DNA of 64,000 bases from Alcaligenes endophyticus (GTDB taxonomy: Bacteria > Pseudomonadota > Gammaproteobacteria > Burkholderiales > Burkholderiaceae_B): contig NZ_JAPKND010000008.1 in assembly GCF_026344035.1 (NCBI RefSeq), positions 62,001 to 126,000 on the forward strand, given 5' to 3'. Every line of letters begins with the position of its first letter. Position 1 is the first letter of the stretch. A model generated the notes under the pieces. The model was not told the origin of the DNA. It did no database searches and saw only the letters and a list, made by a program, of their open reading frames with translations. Shown in pieces: positions 1 through 9,344 of this stretch. Both the position numbers and the translations under genes were made by a program.

Positions 1-1053
1 CGCAATGGCTCCCCCTAGGGGGTTCACTTTTTCAGGGTTAAGATTCAAGTCACGAATAACTGCCAAAGACTGTGCAGCAAAGGCTTCATTGAGTTCGATC
101 CAGTCCAGCTGATCCTGTTTTAACCCCGCTAACTGCAGGGCTAAAGGTACCGCTACTTTAGGCCCTATCCCCATCACCTCGGGGGGGACTCCCTTCACCG
201 CAAACGATACAAAGCGCGCCAAAGGGGTTAGTCCATGTTCTTTGAGTGCGCGTTCTGACACGACTAACAAAGCGCCTGCACCATCTGAAGTTTGTGAGCT
301 ATTACCCGCTGTGACCGAGCCACGGGCCGCAAAGACGGGACGCAGTTTCGCTAGGGCTTCTAGGCTGGTATCGGCACGCGGCCCCTCATCACGCTCAACC
401 GTGAAGTGCTGCTGAGAAAGTTGGCCCGTGCCTAAGTCAGCACTTCTGCGAGTTACTTCGATAGGCAAAATTTCTTGCTGAAACTCACCTTCATCCCAGG
501 CTTGCAATGCTTTCTCGTGCGAGGCTAAAGCAAAAACGTCTTGATCCTCACGCGAGACGTTCCATTCGCGTGCCACTTCTTCCGCCGTTAAGCCCATGCC
601 ATAGGCAATACCGTAATTTTCTTGGTGAGCGAAAATTTCGGGGCTAAAGGTAGTATTAACACCCATGACGGGGACTTGGCTCATGGACTCCACCCCTGCC
701 GCCATGATGATATCGGCCTGGCCCGTACGGATACGGTCCGCCGCCATGGCGATCGCACTTAAGCCCGAGGCGCAAAAACGATTCACAGTAATACCGGGTA
801 CGGTATACGGTAGGCCTGCCAGCAATGCCGACACCCTCGCTACGTTCAAACCTTGTGGCCCCTCCGGTAAAGCGCAGCCAACAATGAGATCTTCAATCAA
901 GCCAGGATCTAGCTTAGGGACTTGCGCCAAGGTGCCTTGCAAGGTCTTGGCCAATAATTCGTCGGGACGCAATGTAGAAAAACCGCCTTTAGGGGCCTTG
1001 CCCATAGCGGTACGTTTAGCCGCAACGATATAAGCTTGCTGTAAATGTGTCAT
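1..1053 (-). CDS. fadA: acetyl-CoA acyltransferase (thiolase), 3' end cut by window edge
   Basis: The frame is open from an ATG at 1053 to the window edge, giving 351 codons. Translation shows thiolase hallmarks: an N-terminal 'AYIVAAKRTAMGKA' segment, the acyl-accepting cysteine in 'NRFCASGLSAIAMAA', the 'GVESMSQVPVMG' region, 'TAGNSSQTSDGAGALLV', 'WIELNEAFAAQSLAVI', and the start of the GGAIA motif at the very edge. The HPLG segment and the second catalytic cysteine would lie outside. Thiolases cleave 3-ketoacyl-CoA with CoA as the last step of beta-oxidation. The gene lies 23 nt downstream of a HAD-ECH enzyme on the same strand, the usual fad pairing, so a fatty-acid role (FadA/FadI type) is more likely than acetoacetyl-CoA synthesis. 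Exact substrate is an inference. Confidence 0.9.
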   Translation of the reverse strand, partial: MTHLQQAYIVAAKRTAMGKAPKGGFSTLRPDELLAKTLQGTLAQVPKLDPGLIEDLIVGCALPEGPQGLNVARVSALLAGLPYTVPGITVNRFCASGLSAIAMAADRIRTGQADIIMAAGVESMSQVPVMGVNTTFSPEIFAHQENYGIAYGMGLTAEEVAREWNVSREDQDVFALASHEKALQAWDEGEFQQEILPIEVTRRSADLGTGQLSQQHFTVERDEGPRADTSLEALAKLRPVFAARGSVTAGNSSQTSDGAGALLVVSERALKEHGLTPLARFVSFAVKGVPPEVMGIGPKVAVPLALQLAGLKQDQLDWIELNEAFAAQSLAVIRDLNLNPEKVNPLGGAIA

Positions 1054-1076
1054 AAGAGCTCCGTATCTATGGCTGA

Positions 1077-3512
1077 TCAGTTGCGTACCGGCTTACCGGT
1101 TTTCAGCATACCCATAATGCGTTCCTGAGTTTTAGGATTAGCCAATAACTCAAGAAACGCTCGTCTTTCGAGGCCCAGTAACCACGCCTCATCTACCAGG
1201 GTGCCTGGGTCAACATCTCCCCCGCACAATACCGTGGCCAAGTGTTCGGCAATACGAAAGTCGTAATCTGATATATAGCCGCCTACTTTCATATTCAGCA
1301 ACTGGGCTTTTAAGGTGGCAATACCGTCCCGCCCCGCTACCGGGAAACGCTGAGCCAACGGTGCACGCCAACCCGCTTCCGCCATCGCCTTGGCCTGACG
1401 AGCCGCCACGTACAGTACCTCGTTGCGATTCATCACAATGTTATCGCTTTCGCGCAAGTAGCCGATCTCACGCGCGTCGATGGCAGATCGAGACACTTGT
1501 GCACCGGCCGCTGCCAAGGCAAAACGTTTCAGATACGCCAACAAAGGCACCTCGGAAACGGTAGCTGCCTGTAGCTCGGCAGCACGACGAGCCCCGTAAG
1601 TAAGGCCACCTGCTCCGGGTATTAGGCCTATACCTACCTCGACTAACCCTATATACGACTCAAAAGCGGCGACTCGGTGAGCACAATGTACAAGCAGCTC
1701 ACACCCACCACCTAAAGCCAAACCCGCTACCGCGGCAACGACGGGAACTTGTGCGTAACGCACCCGCTGCACCATGTCCTGCATCGCCTTTTCTATGGGC
1801 TCGATGGCAGCAGCTCCGCCTTGTTCAAAAGCGGGCAAAATCGCTTTTAAATCTGCTCCCGCCGAGAACGGATCATCCGTATGGCCTATTACCAAAGCTT
1901 GATAAGAACGCTCAGCCAGAGATACGGCTTTAACGACGCCAGCTACGACCGCAGGACTTAAGGTGTGCATTTTGGTTTTAAAGGATACGATAAGCACGTC
2001 TTGGGGATGAGGCGCAGGTAGTGTCCAACACAATACGGCTTCATCCTGATACACCACTTTGGTGTCTAACGTGGCCTGCTCACCCACCAATAAAGGCGCG
2101 CCTAGTTGACGGCTGTATACGGGCAACTTGCTACGTCCTTCGAAACGCCCCTCATGGGGGTTCCAGGAACCTGCCGCGGTATGTACTCCTTGAGCTTCCC
2201 ACACGGGACCGCGGATAGCCCAGTCGGGTAACGCTTGATCACTCAAGGCTTTGCCCGCTTGAATGTCAGCGCTGATCCAATCGGCCACCTGCCGCCACCC
2301 GGCCGCCTGCCAAATTTCGAACGGCCCTTGTTGATGGCCAAAGCCCCATTTCATGGCCAAGTCTAACTGACGTGCATTATCAGCAATCTGTGCTAGGTGC
2401 ACAGCGCTGTAATGCAAGGTGTCTCGCAATACGGCCCACACGAACTGAGCTTGGGGGTCGCTAGAGGCACGCAAAGCTGCCAGTTTCTTGGCAGGATCTC
2501 GCTCAGCCAAGATATCCAATGCTTCGGCTGAGACCTCTGCATCAGCCGCCACGTACTGTTGACTCGTTAAGTCAAAGCGCAAAATGTCACGTCCTTGCTT
2601 GCGAAAGAAACCCGCCCCGGTCTTTTGGCCTAGCGCACCGTGATCAAATAAGTACTGGAGGTCGGCAGGTAATGCAAAGCACGATTTGAAGCTATCGTTA
2701 GGTAATTGATCTTGCATGGTGCGAATCACATGCACCAAGGTATCCAAACCCACCACATCGGCCGTACGGTAGGTGCCCGATTTAGCACGTCCCAAACGGG
2801 TTCCAGTAAGCGTATCGACCTGCTCGTAAGTGAGGCCAAATTTTTGCGCTTGCGTAAAAACAGACAAAATTCCAAAGACACCGATACGATTACCAATAAA
2901 ATTAGGTGTATCCTTAGCTCGTACCACTCCCTTGCCCAGCTCCGAAACGAGGAAAGTTTCCAACTTGTCGAGCAGAACAGGTTCTGTCTCGTTAGTAGGA
3001 ATCAACTCGACCAAATTCATATAACGGGGTGGATTAAAAAAATGCACACCACAAAAGCGATGACGCAATTGCTCGGGCAGTACCTGAGCCAAAGCACTAA
3101 TCGACAAACCCGAGGTATTGCTCGCCACAATCGTATGCTCTTGCAATGCAGGAGCTAACTTGCGATATAAGTCCTGTTTCCAGTCTAAGCGTTCAGCAAT
3201 CGCCTCGATCAACAAATCGCAATCCGCCAATAAAGACAAATCATCCTCGTAGTTGGCCGGAGTGATCAACTCTGCTAGAGCAAGGCTGCCTAAAGGGGCT
3301 GGGTTCAGTTTTTTTAATTGTGCAATGGCTTTATGCACAATGGCGTTTTTATCTGCCTGACTAGCAGGTAAATCAAACAGGACAACGGGTATCCCCGCAT
3401 TCACACAATGGGCGGCAATCTGTGCCCCCATTACACCAGCACCACATACCGCGACTTTGCGTATACGCGTACTGACCTCGGTCTGCATAGATATGGTTTG
3501 TGTCGATGACAT
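1077..3512 (-). CDS. 3-hydroxyacyl-CoA dehydrogenase / enoyl-CoA hydratase fusion, HAD-first type
   Basis: This 811-residue multifunctional beta-oxidation enzyme opens with a Rossmann motif GAGVMG (residues 24-29). The HAD dimerisation motif 'HFFNPPRYMNLVELIP' and the HAD C-terminal domain follow. A crotonase domain sits in the last part: 'FSAGADLKAI', the oxyanion-hole segment 'GLALGGGCELLVHCA' and 'GLVEVGIGLIPGAGG'. The domain order HAD then ECH is the reverse of E. coli FadB. Proteins of about 800 residues with this order are common in Burkholderiales. It would hydrate trans-2-enoyl-CoA and oxidise 3-hydroxyacyl-CoA with NAD+ in the cytoplasm. A GGAG lies about 10 nt before the ATG at 3512. 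It forms an operon with the thiolase downstream. A PsrA-box-like dyad lies about 230 bp upstream. Confidence 0.92.
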   Translation of the reverse strand: MSSTQTISMQTEVSTRIRKVAVCGAGVMGAQIAAHCVNAGIPVVLFDLPASQADKNAIVHKAIAQLKKLNPAPLGSLALAELITPANYEDDLSLLADCDLLIEAIAERLDWKQDLYRKLAPALQEHTIVASNTSGLSISALAQVLPEQLRHRFCGVHFFNPPRYMNLVELIPTNETEPVLLDKLETFLVSELGKGVVRAKDTPNFIGNRIGVFGILSVFTQAQKFGLTYEQVDTLTGTRLGRAKSGTYRTADVVGLDTLVHVIRTMQDQLPNDSFKSCFALPADLQYLFDHGALGQKTGAGFFRKQGRDILRFDLTSQQYVAADAEVSAEALDILAERDPAKKLAALRASSDPQAQFVWAVLRDTLHYSAVHLAQIADNARQLDLAMKWGFGHQQGPFEIWQAAGWRQVADWISADIQAGKALSDQALPDWAIRGPVWEAQGVHTAAGSWNPHEGRFEGRSKLPVYSRQLGAPLLVGEQATLDTKVVYQDEAVLCWTLPAPHPQDVLIVSFKTKMHTLSPAVVAGVVKAVSLAERSYQALVIGHTDDPFSAGADLKAILPAFEQGGAAAIEPIEKAMQDMVQRVRYAQVPVVAAVAGLALGGGCELLVHCAHRVAAFESYIGLVEVGIGLIPGAGGLTYGARRAAELQAATVSEVPLLAYLKRFALAAAGAQVSRSAIDAREIGYLRESDNIVMNRNEVLYVAARQAKAMAEAGWRAPLAQRFPVAGRDGIATLKAQLLNMKVGGYISDYDFRIAEHLATVLCGGDVDPGTLVDEAWLLGLERRAFLELLANPKTQERIMGMLKTGKPVRN

Positions 3513-3894
3513 AGTTAGTGACTCCAGATAACAAAACTGGGCTTGCCCAGACCTGAAGCACGACTCTTGCCTCAGGGCGACCTCAACAAAGGTTTCCTTC
3601 TATCTGAGCATTCGGCTGCGAAACAACGGTATTAGTCTGCCAGACATCCCTACTTAGCGATAGCACAACAAGATGACAACATGCGCCCAAGCAAGTAAGC
3701 AACGCTATGCCCGCTCCTAAGCCATCACCAGACAGAACCAAACAACTGTTTGAATAATAATTTATAACGCATAACGTTATGAAGGCCAACTTTTCTTCCT
3801 CTTGCGCTGTTTCTCACACACGGCGCACAGGGTGGTATTTATGCCAAAATAGACATACTTCGAACTTCAACTACTTAGCCCTAACCATTAACGC
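3513..3894. other. gene-free divergent intergenic region with two dyads
   Basis: These 382 bases separate the minus-strand fad pair from the plus-strand chromate transporter, so they should carry both promoters. I see no convincing gene: one open frame in the middle of the gap has no ribosome binding site and no recognisable protein. Two dyads stand out: CAAAC-N4-GTTTG at 3739-3752 and the 12-bp palindrome CATAACGTTATG at 3770-3781, beside an A/T-rich stretch. Confidence 0.6.
3739..3752. promoter_or_regulatory. PsrA-like inverted repeat upstream of the fad pair
   Basis: The sequence is CAAAC AACT GTTTG, a perfect 5-bp inverted repeat with a 4-bp spacer. It fits the pattern (G/C)AAAC-N2-4-GTTT(G/C) known for PsrA, a TetR-family repressor of fatty-acid oxidation in Pseudomonas. 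Its position upstream of a HAD-ECH/thiolase operon fits. That a PsrA-like protein acts here is inference, since its gene has not been identified in this window. Confidence 0.45.
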
Positions 3895-4479
3895 GTGACT
3901 GATTCTGACCACCAAGACCCAGCTGCCCTCCCCTCGCTGTGGGAGATATTTCTTATCTTTGCGCGCATAGGCGTCAGTAGTTTCGGTGGTGGCCTGAGTG
4001 GTTGGTTGATGCGCGAATTTGTCACTCGTAGGCGTTTACTTAGCGAAGCCGACTTTCTTAGTGGGTTGGCCCTATCACAGGGCTTACCGGGTATTAACGT
4101 CGTTAATCTGTCTATCTGGATAGGGTATCGACTGCGCGGGGGGCCCGGCGCCGCCATCGCCTCACTCGGGATGATCGTACCGCCCATGGTGGTCGCTATT
4201 CTGATGGTTATTATCTTGGAGCAGATAGGCCCCTCGGAACACATACGTTTGTTATTGGCCGGTATTGCGGCCGCTGCATTAGGTTTAGCCCTAGAAATGG
4301 GTGTGCGCTCCGCCCGCTTTGTCATCCGTGATTTTTTACCCAGCGTGATCATGGTGGGCGTGTTTGTTTGCATCGTGTTTTTACAACTCAGCCTTATTAA
4401 GGTGGTGCTAGTGTTTGCTCCGCTATCGATTCTGCAAGCCTGGCTTAAGCTCGGCCCGCAAGAGGCAGACAAACCATGA
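3895..4479 (+). CDS. chromate transporter, N-terminal-half type subunit
   Basis: A 194-residue membrane protein of the CHR family. 'ARIGVSSFGGGLSGWLMREF' near residue 20 corresponds to the FGG signature of ChrA N-terminal halves, and 'LSQGLPGINVVNLSIWIGYR' is also typical. About five or six hydrophobic segments follow. Full ChrA proteins have two homologous halves of about 200 residues. Here the halves are separate short-chain proteins, this one overlapping the next gene by 4 nt (ATGA). They probably work as a hetero-dimer. The GTG start at 3895 has no strong ribosome binding site. Chromate export is known only for some family members; the substrate here is unproven. Confidence 0.85.
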   Translation: MTDSDHQDPAALPSLWEIFLIFARIGVSSFGGGLSGWLMREFVTRRRLLSEADFLSGLALSQGLPGINVVNLSIWIGYRLRGGPGAAIASLGMIVPPMVVAILMVIILEQIGPSEHIRLLLAGIAAAALGLALEMGVRSARFVIRDFLPSVIMVGVFVCIVFLQLSLIKVVLVFAPLSILQAWLKLGPQEADKP

Positions 4480-5006
4480 TGCTCATACTGTTCACTTTTG
4501 TACGTGTCTTTGCCCCCTTATCCTTTCTGACCATAGGAGGCGGGCAAAGCATCATTCCGGAAATCCACCGCCAAGCGGTAGAAATTCACGGATGGATCAC
4601 CCAGCAAGAGTTCCTTGATCTGTTTGCGCTCTCGCGCCTCACCCCTGGACCTAAGTCCCTCTTTGTCACCTTAGTGGGATGGAAAACAGCGGGCCTAGCA
4701 GGCGCTATCGTGGCCTCTATTGCTATTTTTCTACCATCGGCCGTGCTAATCTACGTGCTGGCCACCCTTTGGAAGCGTTATGAAGGCACACGCCTAATCC
4801 TGGCCATTGAATCAGGGCTTATTCCTATCGCAGCAGGAATGATTCTGGCGGCAAGCGCCACTATTTTGCAAGCCGCCGAAGGCGGCTGGTGGGCGTGGAT
4901 GGTCGCCCTGCTCAGCACAGGCGCCCTGTTATGGACCCGCGTTAGCCCTTTTTTACTTCTAGGTCTGGGCGGCTTAGTCTTTCTGCTCGCGCACCCGACG
5001 TTGTAA
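4476..5006 (+). CDS. chromate transporter, second short-chain subunit
   Basis: A 176-residue partner of the preceding gene, translationally coupled through a 4-nt overlap. It carries the CHR pattern again: 'PLSFLTIGGGQSIIPEIHR' near the N-terminus and 'FALSRLTPGPKSLFVTLVGW' with the conserved proline/glycine loop. Several membrane spans follow ('IVASIAIFLPSAVLIYVL', 'WMVALLSTGALLW', 'FLLLGLGGLVFLLAH'). The two short proteins together equal one full-length ChrA. A terminator hairpin follows directly. Confidence 0.85.
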   Translation: MMLILFTFVRVFAPLSFLTIGGGQSIIPEIHRQAVEIHGWITQQEFLDLFALSRLTPGPKSLFVTLVGWKTAGLAGAIVASIAIFLPSAVLIYVLATLWKRYEGTRLILAIESGLIPIAAGMILAASATILQAAEGGWWAWMVALLSTGALLWTRVSPFLLLGLGGLVFLLAHPTL

Positions 5007-5020
5007 ACGCTATACCCCAC

Positions 5021-5052
5021 AAAAAAACCGCTACCTAGGCAGCGGTTTTGTA
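5021..5052. terminator. bidirectional terminator between chromate transporter and hutH
   Basis: AAAACCGCT (5024-5032) pairs perfectly with AGCGGTTTT (5041-5049) around an 8-nt loop. A-rich and T-rich flanks suit termination of both convergent transcripts. Confidence 0.8.
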
Positions 5053-5081
5053 TGACTTAAAGTAACTTATACGTCACTGAC

Positions 5082-6614
5082 TTAGGCAGCATCAAGCACA
5101 TGCACCAAAACGCCCTCGCGCACCATGTCTGTCACTGCGTCGATATCAGGCGCCAAGAACCGATCTTGATCATAGAAAGGAACCTGAGCGCGAATCAACG
5201 CCAGCACTTGAGTCAAGGACTCAGAGCTCTTTAAAGGTTGATGGAAATCTACCCCTTGTGCCGCACACATGAGCTCAATCGCGACAATCGCTGCGGTGTT
5301 TTCCGCCATGTCTTCCAACCTACGTCCAGCAAAGGTTGCCATACTGACGTGATCTTCCTGGTTGGCAGAGGTTGGCAAGCTATCGACGCTAGCAGGATGA
5401 GCCAACGATTTATTCTCTGATGCCAAGGCCGCCGCGGTCACATGAGCAATCATGAAGCCAGAGTTCAAACCCGCAGAGGGCACCAAGAAAGGCGGTAAAC
5501 CAGAAATACTGGAGTCAATCAGCAACGCCACTCGTCGCTCGGACAAGGCGCCGATTTCCGCTATCGCTAAGGCGATAATATCGGCGGCAAAGGCAACCGG
5601 CTCTGCATGAAAGTTCCCCCCGGAAATCACAACATCCGGTTCGCCATTTTGCCCCGCAAACACTAGAGGATTATCGGTGACGGCATTGCTTTCTGTTAAT
5701 AAGGTTTGGCTCGCCTGCTGTAATAAATCGTACACAGCACCCATGACCTGCGGCTGGCAACGCAGGCTGTAAGGGTCTTGCACTTTATTATCATTTTCTA
5801 CGTGTGAGGCACGAATCGCACTACCCGCAAGGAGCTGACGATACAACTTAGCCACATGAATCTGACCAGGCTGGCCACGAATCAAATGCACTCGCTCATC
5901 AAACGGGGCATCACTACCCTTAGCCGCATCGACACTCAGAGCCCCTGCCACGACTGCATTGGCAAATAGCTGCTCCGCTTTGAACAGGCCGTGCAGCGCC
6001 AGGGCGGTGGATACTTGCGTGCCGTTAATTAGTGCCAGCCCCTCTTTGGCCTCTAATACGATAGGCGTAATGCCAGCCTTTTGTAAGGCTTGCTGGGCAC
6101 TCATCCACTGACCTTGGTAATGAGCTTGCCCTTCACCAATTAAGGTTAAGGTCATATGAGACAATGGCGCCAAATCACCAGAGGCTCCTACAGACCCTTT
6201 CGCGGGAATATGTGGCACAACGCCAGCATTCAAAATATCCAAAAGAGTCTGCACTACCTTGGGTCGAATGCCAGAAAATCCACGCGCTAAGCTGCCCACC
6301 TTTAACGCCATAATCAGACGTACGATATTAGCGCTTAGTGGCTCACCCACCCCGACGGAGTGAGATAAAATTAGGTTCTTCTGTAACTGCTCCAAGTCCT
6401 CATCAGGGATTCGCTGCTGAGCCAACTTCCCAAAACCGGTGTTAATTCCGTAGGCGGGATCACCTTTAGCGATGATTTTCTGCACAATCGCTGCCGAGGC
6501 TTGCATATCGGACACGGCGCTTTCTGGCAAACTCAATTGCACGGTACCACGCCAGATATGTCGAATTTCTGCCAAAGTCATTGAGCCTGGCTGAATAACG
6601 AGATTTTCTTTCAT
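5082..6614 (-). CDS. hutH: histidine ammonia-lyase
   Basis: 510 residues, the normal HutH length. The enzyme deaminates L-histidine to urocanate, the first step of histidine use. The self-processing ASG triad that forms the MIO cofactor is at 144-146 in '[16 protein letters not shown]'. The active-site Tyr is in '[11 protein letters not shown]' (Tyr55), and the C-terminal signature '[19 protein letters not shown]' is present. It lies 37 nt downstream of hutU in a hutU-hutH operon, divergent from hutC. The ATG start at 6614 has only a weak ribosome binding site (GAGTG), so coupling to hutU translation is possible. Confidence 0.97.
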   Translation of the reverse strand: MKENLVIQPGSMTLAEIRHIWRGTVQLSLPESAVSDMQASAAIVQKIIAKGDPAYGINTGFGKLAQQRIPDEDLEQLQKNLILSHSVGVGEPLSANIVRLIMALKVGSLARGFSGIRPKVVQTLLDILNAGVVPHIPAKGSVGASGDLAPLSHMTLTLIGEGQAHYQGQWMSAQQALQKAGITPIVLEAKEGLALINGTQVSTALALHGLFKAEQLFANAVVAGALSVDAAKGSDAPFDERVHLIRGQPGQIHVAKLYRQLLAGSAIRASHVENDNKVQDPYSLRCQPQVMGAVYDLLQQASQTLLTESNAVTDNPLVFAGQNGEPDVVISGGNFHAEPVAFAADIIALAIAEIGALSERRVALLIDSSISGLPPFLVPSAGLNSGFMIAHVTAAALASENKSLAHPASVDSLPTSANQEDHVSMATFAGRRLEDMAENTAAIVAIELMCAAQGVDFHQPLKSSESLTQVLALIRAQVPFYDQDRFLAPDIDAVTDMVREGVLVHVLDAA

Positions 6615-6651
6615 AATCTACACTCGTGTTGTTCGCGTAATACGACTCGTA

Positions 6652-8367
6652 TTACTTAATCATCGGTAATTTAAGGCCAAACTCTTTGGCAGTTTTAATC
6701 GCTAGTTCATAGCCTGCATCGGCATGCCGCATCACTCCAGAGCCGCAATCATTCACCAGAACTCGTGCCAAACGAGCATCCGCCTCGTGCGATCCATCAG
6801 CGACAATCACCATACCAGAGTGCTGGCTATAACCCATGCCCACGCCACCACCATGGTGCAACGATACCCAGCTTGCACCGCCTGCTGTATTGAGCAATGC
6901 GTTCAACAAAGGCCAATCAGACACCGCATCGGTGCCATCGCGCATGGACTCGGTCTCACGATTGGGGCTCGCCACCGAACCCGTATCAAGGTGATCACGT
7001 CCAATGACTATCGGAGCCTTCAACTCGCCCGTACGCACCATCTCGTTAAAAGCCAAGCCCGCCAGATGACGCTCGCCCAACCCTAACCAACAAATGCGAG
7101 CTGGCAAACCTTGAAACGCAATCCGCTCACTGGCCATATCCAACCAACGGTGCACGTGCGTGTTGTCGGGGAACAGCTCTTTGATTTTCTGATCTGTCTT
7201 GTAAATATCCTCGGGATCACCTGACAAGGCTACCCAACGGAATGGGCCTTTACCTTCGCAAAATAACGGGCGAATATACGCAGGGACGAAACCAGGAAAA
7301 TCAAATGCATTTTTCACGCCCTGATCAAAGGCGACCTGACGGATATTGTTGCCGTAATCAACCACAGGCACGCCCATCGTTTGGAAATCCAGCATAGCCT
7401 GCACATGTACCGCGCAAGAGCGAGCTGCCTCGTTTTGCAAGCGAGCATGCTGACTATTATCCGCTTGGGCGTCACGCCACTGCTGTACTGTCCAGCCCAT
7501 CGGCAAATAGCCATAAATCAAATCATGCGCAGAGGTCTGATCAGTCACTAAATCTGGGCGCAGGCCTCCAGCCTGAGCTCTACGCACCAACTCCGGCAAC
7601 ACATCGGCCGCGTTACCCAGTAAACCAATAGAAACGGCGTCTTTCCGCTCCGTGTGGTGAGCAATCAGCTCTAGGGCATGATCTAAATCACGTGCCTGAA
7701 CGTCCAAATAACGTGTGCGAAGACGGAAATCAATACTGCTTTGCTGACACTCTATATTTAACGACACAGCGCCTGCAAACGTAGCCGCTAAAGGCTGAGC
7801 TCCTCCCATACCCCCTAAGCCGGCTGTCAGCACCCAGCGGCCAGCCAAGTCGCCGCCATAATGTTGACGACCCGCCTCGGCAAAGGTCTCATAAGTACCC
7901 TGAACAATGCCCTGCGTACCGATATAAATCCAGCTACCTGCCGTCATCTGACCATACATAAACAAACCAGCACGGTCCAGCTCATGGAAGTGGTCCCAAT
8001 TGGCCCACTCAGGTACTAAGTTAGAATTAGCCAGTAGCACGCGTGGCGCGTCAGCATGAGTGCGGAAAACACCTACTGGTTTACCAGATTGCACTAACAG
8101 CGTTTCGTTTTCTTCCAAATCACGCAAGCTAGCTAGAATTTGATCGTAGCATTCCCAATTACGGGCAGCGCGGCCAATGCCGCCATACACGACCAGACTC
8201 TGCGGGTTTTCAGCAACGGCAGGGTCTAAATTATTCTGTATCATGCGATACGCGGCCTCTGCAATCCAATTCTTGCAATGCAAAGTGGAACCCGTAGGGG
8301 CATGAATAACTCGGCTAGCATCATGGCGCGGGTCTGTCTCAGACCGTGATGCGTTATCTGTAGGCAT
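6652..8367 (-). CDS. hutU: urocanate hydratase
   Basis: 571 residues, slightly above the usual 550-560. The NAD+-dependent enzyme converts urocanate to 4-imidazolone-5-propionate. Family features are clear: '[18 protein letters not shown]' near the N-terminus, the NAD-binding stretch '[16 protein letters not shown]', the conserved cysteine in '[16 protein letters not shown]', and '[20 protein letters not shown]' toward the C-terminus. A good GGAGG lies about 9 nt before the ATG. hutI and the later hut genes are not in the window, so the pathway must be completed elsewhere. TGTATA-type dyads upstream suggest HutC repression. Confidence 0.97.
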   Translation of the reverse strand: MPTDNASRSETDPRHDASRVIHAPTGSTLHCKNWIAEAAYRMIQNNLDPAVAENPQSLVVYGGIGRAARNWECYDQILASLRDLEENETLLVQSGKPVGVFRTHADAPRVLLANSNLVPEWANWDHFHELDRAGLFMYGQMTAGSWIYIGTQGIVQGTYETFAEAGRQHYGGDLAGRWVLTAGLGGMGGAQPLAATFAGAVSLNIECQQSSIDFRLRTRYLDVQARDLDHALELIAHHTERKDAVSIGLLGNAADVLPELVRRAQAGGLRPDLVTDQTSAHDLIYGYLPMGWTVQQWRDAQADNSQHARLQNEAARSCAVHVQAMLDFQTMGVPVVDYGNNIRQVAFDQGVKNAFDFPGFVPAYIRPLFCEGKGPFRWVALSGDPEDIYKTDQKIKELFPDNTHVHRWLDMASERIAFQGLPARICWLGLGERHLAGLAFNEMVRTGELKAPIVIGRDHLDTGSVASPNRETESMRDGTDAVSDWPLLNALLNTAGGASWVSLHHGGGVGMGYSQHSGMVIVADGSHEADARLARVLVNDCGSGVMRHADAGYELAIKTAKEFGLKLPMIK

Positions 8368-8398
8368 GATAGTTTTCCTCCATAATCTCTAGAAACGG

Positions 8399-8412
8399 CG
8401 TTGTATATGTAC
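8399..8412. promoter_or_regulatory. putative HutC operator close to hutU start
   Basis: The stretch GTTGTATATGTACG lies about 30-45 bp upstream of the hutU ATG. It contains the TTGTATA/TGTAC core typical of hut operators bound by GntR-family HutC. Position and motif suggest repression of hutUH. Confidence 0.5.
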
Positions 8413-8477
8413 GGCTTGATGACGACCAGCGAGATGAGTGCCGACAAATCAAGCGATTTCTTGTAACCTACACATAA

Positions 8478-8508
8478 TGTATAGTCATTTACTTTCTTTG
8501 TCTATACA
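8478..8508. promoter_or_regulatory. putative second HutC operator in the hutU-hutC gap
   Basis: TGTATAG (8478-8484) and CTATACA (8502-8508) form a perfect 7-bp inverted repeat with a 17-bp spacer. The right arm extends to TTGTCTATACA, like a HutC half-site. It lies about 50 bp before hutC, so it could mediate autoregulation as well as hutU control. Confidence 0.5.
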
Positions 8509-8556
8509 TACTATGGAAAGCCCTTATTTCCCGCCTATTACCAAGGAGCATGCAGT

Positions 8557-9285
8557 ATGAGTAGTAAACTCAGTTCGCCTCACCGCACTACCGCACAGCC
8601 CAGCTACCTACAAATTAAAGAATACGTGTTAGATAAAATTCAAAGCGGAGTCTGGCAAGAAGGGCACCTTATCCCTACAGAAATGGCATTATGCGAACAA
8701 TTCAATGTATCGCGCATGACCGTCAACCGCGCACTGCGCGAATTGACCAACGATGACCTGCTCATCCGCATCAAAGGCTCTGGCACCTACGTTGCACAGC
8801 CTAAGTTTCAGTCTACCCTCATCGAAATACGTAGCGTGTCCCAAGAAATAAGGGAGCGTGGTCACACGCACTCTTGTCAGGTCATCAGCGTCAAACGTCT
8901 TAAGGCAAATCGTATTCAAGCAGCTCATTACCGCATTCCTATCGATACGCCCCTATTTCACTCTTTAATCGTGCATGCGGACAACGGCATACCGATACAG
9001 TACGAAGACCGTACAGTGGATGCCCGGATCGCCCCTGACTATTTGGACCAAGACTGGAATACCATTACGCCCAATGAGTATTTAGTGCGAGTCGCTCCGC
9101 TGCCTAAGGGTTTCTATACCATTGAAGTGCAAACCCCATCTGCCTCTATCGCGCAAGCCTTGCATATTTCCGAGCAACAGCCCTGCCTCGTCATGGATAG
9201 GGTGACCTATTCCAATGATCACTTTACTTCGCATGCACGCATGTGGCATCCCGGTGATCGTTACAAGTTTACGGGACGCATGTAA
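8557..9285 (+). CDS. hutC: histidine utilization repressor, GntR family
   Basis: 242 residues with an N-terminal GntR winged helix-turn-helix ('PTEMALCEQFNVSRMTVNRA', then 'LLIRIKGSGTYVAQP') and a C-terminal UTRA effector domain ('IPYEDRT'-like 'IPIQYEDRTVDARIAPDYL', ending 'HARMWHPGDRYKFTGRM'). HutC proteins repress hut operons and release DNA when urocanate binds. The ATG at 8557 has AAGGAG 8-13 nt upstream. It is divergent from hutU, and the shared gap holds two TGTATA-type dyads. Call rests on family resemblance plus context. Confidence 0.93.
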   Translation: MSSKLSSPHRTTAQPSYLQIKEYVLDKIQSGVWQEGHLIPTEMALCEQFNVSRMTVNRALRELTNDDLLIRIKGSGTYVAQPKFQSTLIEIRSVSQEIRERGHTHSCQVISVKRLKANRIQAAHYRIPIDTPLFHSLIVHADNGIPIQYEDRTVDARIAPDYLDQDWNTITPNEYLVRVAPLPKGFYTIEVQTPSASIAQALHISEQQPCLVMDRVTYSNDHFTSHARMWHPGDRYKFTGRM

Positions 9286-9316
9286 GCCCAAGCATTGTCA
9301 TCGCAACACTTGGGCT
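9285..9316. terminator. hairpin between convergent hutC and reductase gene
   Basis: AGCCCAAG (9285-9292) pairs perfectly with CTTGGGCT (9309-9316) around a 16-nt loop. It starts at the hutC stop codon. No long T-run follows on either strand, so terminator function is only likely. Confidence 0.5.
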
Positions 9317-9344
9317 AATGGAAGGCTGATCTTTCGTCCGTACG

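Noticed and set aside
2706-3158. 150-codon open frame on the plus strand inside the HAD-ECH gene
   Set aside because: Lies wholly within a well-supported gene on the other strand and has no family features.
3583-3789. 68-codon frame in the gap upstream of the fad pair
   Set aside because: No ribosome binding site, start codon in the palindrome region, no similarity that I can recognise.
3888-4472. 194-codon open frame antisense to the first chromate transporter gene
   Set aside because: Mirrors the CHR gene codon by codon, has no recognisable domain and no ribosome site; an antisense shadow.
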